Made by a program: the position numbers and the translations under genes
Shown: piece by piece, positions 1 to 6,262 of the stretch
Position numbering within the stretch: the first letter of the stretch is position 1
Layout: every line of letters starts with the position of its first letter
The notes under the pieces: model-generated
Databases searched by the model: none
The model's input: only the letters and a program-made list of their open reading frames with translations
What the model was told of the DNA's origin: nothing
NCBI GenBank assembly: GCA_028565635.1
Contig: JAOXYB010049958.1
Location: 1 to 11,823 of the forward strand
Direction: 5' to 3'
DNA length: 11,823 nucleotides
Source of the DNA: Phoronis ovalis
Lineage: Eukaryota; Phoronida; Phoronidae

Positions 1-70
1 CCCCCCTCCCCCATGTCAACAATTGTCAAACTTCTTCAAACCCCCTCCCCCCCTATTTTGTTGACATAAT
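1..70. repeat. C-rich tract bounded by a 10-bp inverted repeat
   Basis: Two runs of C (1-12 and about 41-53) are bounded by a perfect 10-bp inverted repeat, ATGTCAACAA at 13-22 and TTGTTGACAT at 58-67, with a 35-base spacer. This could be the edge of a repetitive element that continues to the left of the window. There is no coding potential, and the element family is not recognised. Confidence 0.5.
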
Positions 71-139
71 TAATGGATGGCCCCTAATGGCAATGCCTGG
101 GGTTTTAGCTATTACTTAATAATAGTATTAGGAATAGGG

Positions 140-230
140 ATGTGTCGCTGGCTCAAGGTACCTTTTTGACGAAATTTAGTATTTTCGGGGTACCTTTTAC
201 ACTCCTGTGGTTTTTTTGGTTTTTAAGGCC
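140..230. repeat. Short direct repeat around two GGTACC sites
   Basis: The motif GGTACCTTTT occurs at about 157 and again about 32 bp later. A related motif (CGGGGTATGTTTTT) lies near 659-672. These look like fragments of a dispersed repeat. The frame that is open across this stretch has no recognisable protein similarity. Confidence 0.3.
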
Positions 231-265
231 TGGTCAAGAACTCTTTTGGGAAGGTATATTTTGGA

Positions 266-470
266 TTATGGCTTGCCTGCAGCAGACGCGTAGGGTCATG
301 ACCCAGACAGTGTTAAAACGGTTGAAATTTTTCCAACCAAAAAAAATTTATTTTTAGTGTCTTTTGTACTCTTGCACATGAGGTGAGTTTTGGAAGGAAA
401 AAAGTTTTAGTTGAAAAACTTCAACAGTTTTAACACTTGATCCCTTCACAGGCAATCCATAGTAGTGTGA
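266..470. mobile_element. MITE-like palindromic repeat
   Basis: The left arm (about 271-345) and the right arm (about 386-466) are imperfect inverted copies of each other. GTGTTAAAAC followed by GGTTGAAATTTTTCCAAC on the left is answered by GTTGAAAAACTTCAACAG and TTTTAACACTT at 410-438. The TTGCCTG motif (left, about 274) returns as CAGGCAA (about 450). The arms share sequence with a second copy near 8911-8985, so this is a dispersed family. No transposase is present. Inference: a non-autonomous foldback or MITE-type element. No target duplication could be defined. Confidence 0.55.
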
Positions 471-1260
471 TGCAGCCAAGAAAGTAGTGTACAGTATGTA
501 ATAAAAGAAATAACATTAGTTTAAACATTGAAATGAAACTTTTGCTTCAAAACTACGAACCAGATCAGCAATACATGTATGTACTTGTATGACTGATTTT
601 TTCTTGTTTACCAATTTAGTACATCTGGTATTCTGTGCATGCGCTATACTTTATTTTTCGGGGTATGTTTTTGAATTTTTGGTATAATTTGGAGTCCAAA
701 TTTCAACAGATGTATAGAGTCAATCTTAAATTTTTACTTCTAGTAGCACCAAAAAGCCTCTAAATATAAGAGTGCCATGACATAGGCAAGCCACAGAAAT
801 TACAGGGTCATGAAGCCAGAACAAATGCATCAGATTCTGTGTGTTGACTTATAAAATACAGATACTAAGTCAGTTTAACAATGGCATAATGGTATTAAAC
901 TTTGCAGCATAGCAGAGTACTCTGTTGTTGAGTTTCATTAATAGCTAGTTGTGGATAAATCGTTAAATGATGATAGGAGTGACCCTACTTTAGCAGGCTT
1001 CACCCTACAGAATAGTCACTGTCCAAATTATGATAGTATTGTTAATATGAATAAAAAAAAACAATCCAATTAACATACTATCCTACTGGAGGGATTTTCA
1101 AAATGCTTCAAGTTGTTGAATAGATGAGGACCGACTTCTCAACAATATTTTGCTTTCAAAGTCTTCTCAACTTGACTTGATAGTACTTTTGGTTTTAAAG
1201 GATCTGGTATGTATCCAATCAAATTAAATTTTAAATATTAATGATACGCTTGTATTTTAG
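471..1260. other. Non-coding flank or intron upstream of the first visible SGCB exon
   Basis: No convincing exon is seen. The stretch probably belongs to SGCB intron 1 or its 5' flank, because the acceptor at 1259-1260 implies an upstream exon. It contains a degenerate piece related to the palindromic repeat: near 775-818, read on the minus strand, TTCATGACCCT is followed by GGCTTGCCT. It also holds a poly-A run near 1050. Confidence 0.5.
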
Positions 1261-1464
1261 CATGGAGATGGGCTGCAGATGTCGATGAGAGACAAGTCGG
1301 TATTAAAACGGCGTGTAAACAAAGAGCATAACAGCAATTTCCGTGCTGGTTATGTACATATAAATGAAAATCAGCTGCATAAAACTGGAATACGAGGAAG
1401 AAAAAGATATCTTTTGTATATCCTTATTGCTCTATTAGTATTACTTGCATTTGGTAATTTACTG
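1261..1464 (+). CDS. SGCB: SGCB exon 2 (cytoplasmic tail and first part of the TM segment)
   Basis: The acceptor TTTTAG ends at 1260 and the donor is CTG|GTAAGT at 1465. The exon is 204 nt (68 codons), phase 0 at both ends. Human exon 2 is 210 nt as I recall. An in-frame TAG at 1258-1260 overlaps the acceptor, so the reading frame cannot extend further upstream without splicing. The exon carries the most conserved part of the protein and ends inside the membrane span (FGNLL). Confidence 0.93.
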
Positions 1465-4400
1465 GTAAGTTTCGATAGAATTTTATCAGAAAAGTGTAAA
1501 TTTTGTATATCAGCACAGTGTGGTCCTCATATTATCCCTTTAATTTCAAATAGAAACTCTGAGCGTCGCGATATCAGTTAATAAGAAAAATATTTATCAG
1601 TACAACCTTTAATTTGTGAAAGTTAATGGTTGGGAAGTTCTGACAAATTATGTTTTTACTGCAATATTGAATAAGTAAACTAGTCTGATATTGGATTCAT
1701 GATTAACTTCGTCTTCTGTTGCTAGGTCAACATAATAGTTCTTCTAATACTCAGAATAGACCATACAGGCATGGCGGCAATGGAGTTCGTCCCATATAGC
1801 GAGCTACTCAGATTCACTGGCAAAACTGAAATGGATACTATGCTTCTTCCTGGCCACAGTATTGCCAGTCATGGTGATCAAAGTTTGGAATTCTCTGCTG
1901 ATAATAAAGAGGTTTGTCTATAAATTATTTTTGTATTTATAAGTAATACATTTAAAAGATTGCCAGTTGTCTTTTCACTGTGTAGATAGAAATTATTCTT
2001 GAGAATTTTAAAAGAGTTTGTTTAAAGTGTTGTGACATCTTTCACTTGGTACGTTACATGTGATAAAATGGACAACTAACAGACATTCATTAATACATGC
2101 AGAGCTATTCAATTCAGCAGTAAAACTACTTGTCAGAATCACTAGACAATGTTTATTCACAATTTTCAAGCCATACCACCTTGCTAAAACTAAATTGTGC
2201 TTAGAGTTTTTAGGAAATGTGTCACATAATGCTATGTTGTTGTAAATAAATATTAGTTTTTACACCTTCTGCAGCTTAACGAAATGTTAATTTCTTGTTA
2301 ATCAGGTATGCTGTAATTTTTTTTCATTTTGTTGTAGATAAAATTGTCCGTCCCAGGAGGAGGAATGGGTAAGATTTCATTTCTTAGCTGTCATGGTATT
2401 ATATTATCTTTATCTTAATAAATTTTCTTTCTGAATGCTGTTGTGCTTGTAGTGTAAGTTCATGTACCAGCAACCTGATTCTGGAAAAGCCTTGCAGCAG
2501 CAATTAAAGAAAATGTGTAAGTCGTATGGTAAACATTTAATCAGATGTGCCTGTGATCAAGAAAATTAAGTTTTTGTTGGCCTGGGCCTTGAAATATTTA
2601 TTGCATAAATGCTATGTATGAAGAAAAATTATGGTTATGAGTACCAATTTGTGCTATTTCCAGTACAAATATCACCAGAGGGCACCACAATCACAGCAAA
2701 AGATGGACTAAGATTTCTTGATCCAGCAATTGGAAAGCAGATATTTTCAACAGAACTGGACACAGAGAATTTCAAAATACCAGAGAACCTGAGTTATTTA
2801 GATTTACAAAAGGCTGACTCATCCAAGGTATTAAGTAACTGAAATATTCAGAATATGTCTGATTTGGAGGGAGTGTTGAAATATCAGTACTTTTTCAGAT
2901 ATTAAAGACATTTTTACAGTACTTGATATTAGGTAGCAGCTAATTCCGCTAACAGTACTTATTGCTTCCAGAGCTGGAAGTAGTGTGCGCTATGACCAGA
3001 AATACGTGCACCAAGTTTCAATTAGTGTAACTCGAAGAATTTTGGTTAATTATTAACAAGAAAGATACGAAAATAATTGTAATTGTATTTTCTTTGCACT
3101 ATTAAACTTGTTGGCTTCATGTATGTCGTCTATTTAATTTTACATTGCTATTCTTTTACCCCTACCTGATTTCAAATTTTAGAATATTGAACACAAGTTT
3201 TCTGCAATTTTAATAGTCTTATAGCTTTAAGTTGAGTGCAAATTTTAATATTACAGATTTGAATCATTTTTTGATAAAAGATTTTTTTTTAGTTTAATAT
3301 TATGAAGTATAATTGAGTGACATTCGAAAAAAGTCAGTAGAACACAATTTTCTTTTTATTCTTTCATTTCTTTGCTACATTTTGTAAAGGATGTGGCTAC
3401 ATCGTGACTCATGTAACGCAACTTTTACTTAAGATTTCATCTATTTGCTACAAATCATACAATTTTAGGAACGACCCCATATTCAACCAGTTCCACAATG
3501 GTGGCCATCTTGAATCTTTCCAGTTTCAAATTTTATAATTTCTCTAGCACAAATTATACCATCAAAAAATAGTAAATTTGAAAATATAACCATGAGTGCT
3601 GATATTAAATTTTCAATCACAAAAAGCCATACGGTTCATGAAAAACTAAAAAAACATTCTTCAGAAATTGCTATAATGTCATAATATTCTTATTTAGAAA
3701 TGAATTGCCTTTATTTGTGTCAAGTTTGGAAATTGTATATGGTGATTTTTGTTCTGTTTTTTTTCCCTATGCATCTCAAGTTAGCTGATTTGCTACATGT
3801 GTTTGCAATTTTCATTTGTAGTTTACTAGTGGAGTAGAGGAAGACTTCTCTCTGGAGTCAGATATGGGCATCACACTACAAGGCAACGAGGGTATCCATA
3901 TTGAAGGGAAGAAAGTGGTAATCAATGCTAAGAAAACATTAGAGTTAAATGTAAGAGTATGTATAGCAGGCGAGGTGATGGGATACTGCTTTTTGTTTTA
4001 CTAACATACATCTAGTCAAACTTAAAAAGTCTCTTTTTGCATAGAATCCAGGTTGAACTTTCTATCCTGTCTTCCATGACAAATAATACAGTATTCTTCT
4101 AATTTCCCTTCTAATCTCCTTTAAAAAAATGTGTGGAAATTGTCTTAACTGGTTTGCAACTAAAGTAGCCCTTTTCGTAAGCAGCTATGTAATCTTTTTA
4201 TTGGTATTTATCTTGTATTTCTGCAGAAATGTCTGTGTTCAATGATGGAGAAAGAAATGTCTTTTGCACAGTTAATTCAGGAAACACAGTACTCCAGACC
4301 ATCTAAATATCATGAATTCAAATATGAATTTTACATAGCCAAACAAATTTCTGACGGTGTGAATTTGTGGTTTACCTACATAGTGAAAATCCACTTGGTG

Positions 4401-4906
4401 AAAGCAGTAGTTTTTGGTTAAACTCAATATTGGGAATTTTCAAATCTTTCTGTTCCCTTTCACGTTTTTATTTTGATAGAGGTAGTTTAGAGGATATACT
4501 GTTTTTCCAAAAGTTGTTGCAAAAATTCAATTCCTTGTGTGCTGCGGAACAAATAGTGTGATTTAAACTATGTGATAAATCCATTTTTCTTTAAAATAAA
4601 TGCCTTGTACAACATTTCCAATGGTATAAATTTAATACATTACTCATTTAACGAACACACAATTTCTCTAAATAAATATTACTAAATTTGAAATGTCTTT
4701 TGTAGGAAAAGTTCCTGGAATTTAATGGTGTTAATGGTGTTGTTATGGAGCAAGTTAGGAAATTTCCATACCCTGCTAATAATCTATTAGATTCTAATGT
4801 AGAGACTCATAGAATTTGTGTATGTATGCCAAGTGGGAAACTATTCCTTGTGCCAAATCCAAATACATGTGCTGAAGCAAATGAAGTGAAAAATCCATGC
4901 GAATGA
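1261..4906 (+). CDS. SGCB: Beta-sarcoglycan, 5'-partial, six coding exons
   Basis: Beta-sarcoglycan is a single-pass type II glycoprotein of the sarcoglycan subcomplex of the dystrophin-glycoprotein complex at the muscle plasma membrane. Joined exons are 1261-1464, 1726-1911, 2338-2368, 2664-2827, 3822-3950 and 4706-4906. They give 304 residues in one frame; the human protein has 318 with about 11 in exon 1. The cytoplasmic part contains NKEHNSNF and HKTG(I)RGRK, nearly identical to vertebrate SGCB. A basic RGRKR precedes one membrane span (about residues 50-78), followed by the sarcoglycan ectodomain. The C-terminal cysteine cluster is C276, C278, C293 and C303 (pattern CxC...C...NPC). One N-glycosylation sequon (NLS) lies at N182. 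All introns are GT-AG. The start codon is unresolved: exon 2 opens in phase 0 directly after a splice acceptor, and the in-frame ATG at 1279 is a fallback start only. The orthology call is very secure; the first exon is missing. Confidence 0.95.
1726..1911 (+). CDS. SGCB: SGCB exon 3 (end of TM segment, start of ectodomain)
   Basis: The acceptor TTGCTAG ends at 1725 and the donor is GAG|GTTTGT at 1912. The exon is 186 nt, phase 0/0, the same length I recall for human exon 3. It completes the hydrophobic span (VNIIVLLILRI) and encodes MEF...LLRF, which aligns with the conserved MEFHESGLLRF region. The ectodomain cysteine that vertebrates carry just before MEF is absent: the sequence here reads TGMAAMEF. 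Confidence 0.92.
1912..2337 (+). other. SGCB intron 3
   Basis: A 426-nt GT-AG intron that ends in a T-rich tract and GTTGTAG. An open frame of about 60 codons inside it has no recognisable similarity. No embedded RNA gene is seen. Confidence 0.8.
2338..2368 (+). CDS. SGCB: SGCB exon 4a, 31-nt microexon
   Basis: The acceptor is GTTGTAG|ATAAAA and the donor ATGG|GTAAGA. The exon enters in phase 0 and leaves in phase 1, encoding IKLSVPGGGM plus the first base of a Val codon. Joining to 2664 restores GTA and keeps the frame. Exons 4a and 4b sum to 195 nt, against 192 nt for the single human exon 4 as I recall. This length match and the phase agreement are the main support, since sequence identity over 10 residues says little by itself. 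Confidence 0.82.
2664..2827 (+). CDS. SGCB: SGCB exon 4b (sarcoglycan ectodomain)
   Basis: The acceptor TTTCCAG ends at 2663 and the donor is AAG|GTATTA at 2828. The exon is 164 nt, entering in phase 1 and leaving in phase 0. It encodes GTTITAKDGLRFLDP and IFSTELDTENFKIP, matching the vertebrate segment with FFDP...ILFSTDYETHEFHLP. It ends in LQKADSSK at the codon where human exon 4 ends (QKASTER). It contains the NLS sequon. Confidence 0.94.
2828..3821 (+). other. SGCB intron 5 (after exon 4b)
   Basis: A 994-nt intron, the largest visible in SGCB. It holds a small perfect hairpin (CTTCCAG at 2965-2971 and CTGGAAG at 2974-2980). Near 3494-3512, read on the minus strand, is CAAGATGGCCACCATTGTGG, resembling a YY1 core. 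No coding or structural RNA signal is convincing. Confidence 0.75.
3822..3950 (+). CDS. SGCB: SGCB exon 5
   Basis: The acceptor TTTGTAG ends at 3821 and the donor is AAT|GTAAGA at 3951. The exon is 129 nt, phase 0/0, one codon shorter than the 132-nt human exon 5. It encodes FTSG...LQGNEGIHIEGKKV, matching the vertebrate RGNEGVFIMGKTI segment of the beta-rich sarcoglycan fold. Confidence 0.94.
3951..4705 (+). other. SGCB intron 6 (before the last exon)
   Basis: A 755-nt intron ending in TCTTTTGTAG. An open frame of 64 codons at 4367-4561 has ordinary intron composition and no recognisable similarity, so it is not annotated as a gene. Confidence 0.75.
4706..4906 (+). CDS. SGCB: SGCB last exon (cysteine cluster and stop)
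   Basis: The acceptor TTTTGTAG ends at 4705 and the stop TGA is at 4904-4906. The exon is 201 nt including the stop (human 204). It encodes FNGV..., then RICVCMPSGKLFLV, which matches the vertebrate KLCMCADGTLFKV, then a C and a final NPCE. All four C-terminal cysteines that form the conserved disulfide region of beta-type sarcoglycans are kept. Confidence 0.95.
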   Translation, partial: EKFLEFNGVNGVVMEQVRKFPYPANNLLDSNVETHRICVCMPSGKLFLVPNPNTCAEANEVKNPCE

Positions 4907-5440
4907 TTCTTGACTGAATAGAAAGATAGTGTTATGGTGCTGAAGAAGCCTTTTAATAATCTGTTTGTGCAAAATGTGTCACTGACACTATAGTATCAAG
5001 CAGATAGTCCAGCTACATCAAGAAGTAGACTGTTCTCAACCAGTCAATCATTTTATGACAATATCTATTGGCAAAGACAATTGTATATTTTAGAATGTAG
5101 TTGATATAATGAGCACAGAAAAGAAGACATTCACATCAAAGGTTTTACTGGAATTTACCAGTACTTTGTGATTCTCAGATTTGGTAATGCAGACACCCAG
5201 CTACACTGTGTGCCATGTCACTTTTCAGATTTGCGACATATTTGTTGTCTGCAATGTGATGTCCTAGCGTAAAGGCCAATCAGGGAGAACCGTATGGGAG
5301 ATTTTTGTTCCTGTTGGATTCATGCAAGTTAGAACTCCTTTCTGTGATTATTGATTGCAGTCTGTAGCTTACATTGAGTTGATATGAATGCAAGAAAGTG
5401 ATATAAATGAAGTTCAATAAAAATCAGAGGTTAAATCTAA
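4907..5440 (+). other. SGCB: SGCB 3' UTR (predicted)
   Basis: Non-coding sequence from the stop to just past the only AATAAA on this strand in the interval. The end is approximate, because the cleavage site is inferred from the signal and no transcript data are available. Confidence 0.6.
5416..5421 (+). terminator. Poly(A) signal AATAAA for SGCB
   Basis: A canonical hexamer about 510 nt after the SGCB stop, in the sequence TTCAATAAAAATC. No other AATAAA lies between the stop and this site on the + strand. Confidence 0.65.
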
Positions 5441-5488
5441 TTAATATAGATTTAGTAGTACTTGTTAGCTTTTACAGTAGTATTGTAA

Positions 5489-5494
5489 TTTATT
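5489..5494 (-). terminator. Poly(A) signal AATAAA for SRD5A3 (minus strand)
   Basis: TTTATT on the + strand reads AATAAA on the minus strand, about 510 nt after the SRD5A3 stop. ATTAAA-type variants lie slightly upstream on that strand (near 5555 and 5586). Its position opposes the SGCB signal across 67 bp. Confidence 0.55.
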
Positions 5495-6002
5495 TTTAAA
5501 CATCTACTATGTATAGGAATCTCAAGTTACAAATATTAAACCATGACTTAAATGTTTAATATATAATTGTGAATTTTACAGAATTCTTTAATATTTTTTG
5601 GCTCTGCATTGTCCCAATACATACATAGTCAACCTTATTTTTAGTAAAACATAATGTAAATAACAATCATTGGATATTCTTTATATCTATACATTGCTGG
5701 CTATTATACAATTCCAACCAGCTAATAATCTACAGATTAATAATTTCTTAAACATAAATGTCCAGCTAATTTCAAACTTGGTTCCTAATCCATTAATGCT
5801 AACTGTTGATTAAACATCTGTGATAACTGCATTTCTCGAGTGTCACCAACAAATTTTGGTCAGTACTGGGTAATATGAGTACACTGACTGGGCGTACGAA
5901 TGGAAATCCAAACTTTTGGCATTCTTTCCCACATGATTGTAAACAATACTCAACTACCAATATTTCTAAATTTCAATGATAATCTTATCCAGTTTGGCTA
6001 AA
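5495..6002 (-). other. SRD5A3: SRD5A3 3' UTR (predicted)
   Basis: AT-rich non-coding sequence between the SRD5A3 stop and the minus-strand poly(A) signal. No gene is seen on either strand. Confidence 0.5.
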
Positions 6003-6262
6003 CTATAGAATATATGGTATAAAAGCCCGTCTTTTACTTGGATAAGTTTTGAAAGTTTGTTTATACCAAGCATGAGTAAACCATGCCAACAAAAACTGAT
6101 TAACATAAACAAATATTAGCAATACAAGGAATGTGATGTGATTAAAACCAAGAGTTATATACATAGCAGTATATACAAGACATTCCGTGAAATAGTGTGG
6201 GCACGAGACATATTCAAATAATCCACCATGTGGAATACGATGTTGATAAGTTGTCACTTTTC
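6003..6262 (-). CDS. SRD5A3: SRD5A3 last exon (catalytic C-terminus)
   Basis: The acceptor TTTTTAG on the minus strand ends at 6263, and the stop TAG is at 6005-6003. The first two bases complete the Gly codon of RKNKAG. The exon contains FEYVSCPHY, hydrophobic segments with GFNHITF and VYVNQFLLAWF, the conserved His, and the family's C-terminal YPxxRRAFIPYIL motif (PF02544 type). Confidence 0.95.

Noticed and set aside
140-157. ATG TGT CGC TGG CTC AAG followed by GT, a possible six-codon first exon of SGCB in phase 0
   Set aside because: There is no similarity to known SGCB N-termini. It lies in repeat-like sequence, and any short ATG...AAG|GT would fit, so there is no support.
142-357. Open frame of 71 codons on the + strand
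   Set aside because: It starts at GTG, runs through the palindromic repeat and shows no recognisable protein pattern.
965-1060. ATGATGA resembling a C box of a C/D snoRNA
   Set aside because: No D box (CTGA) or terminal stem lies at a suitable distance.
2060-2245. Open frame of 61 codons in SGCB intron 3
   Set aside because: It lies wholly inside an intron defined by good splice sites and has no similarity.
3494-3512. YY1-like CAAGATGGCCACC on the minus strand in an SGCB intron
   Set aside because: A single short match far from any promoter. Similar CAAGATGG words occur elsewhere in the window.
4367-4561. Open frame of 64 codons in SGCB intron 6
   Set aside because: Intronic, with no domain or motif.
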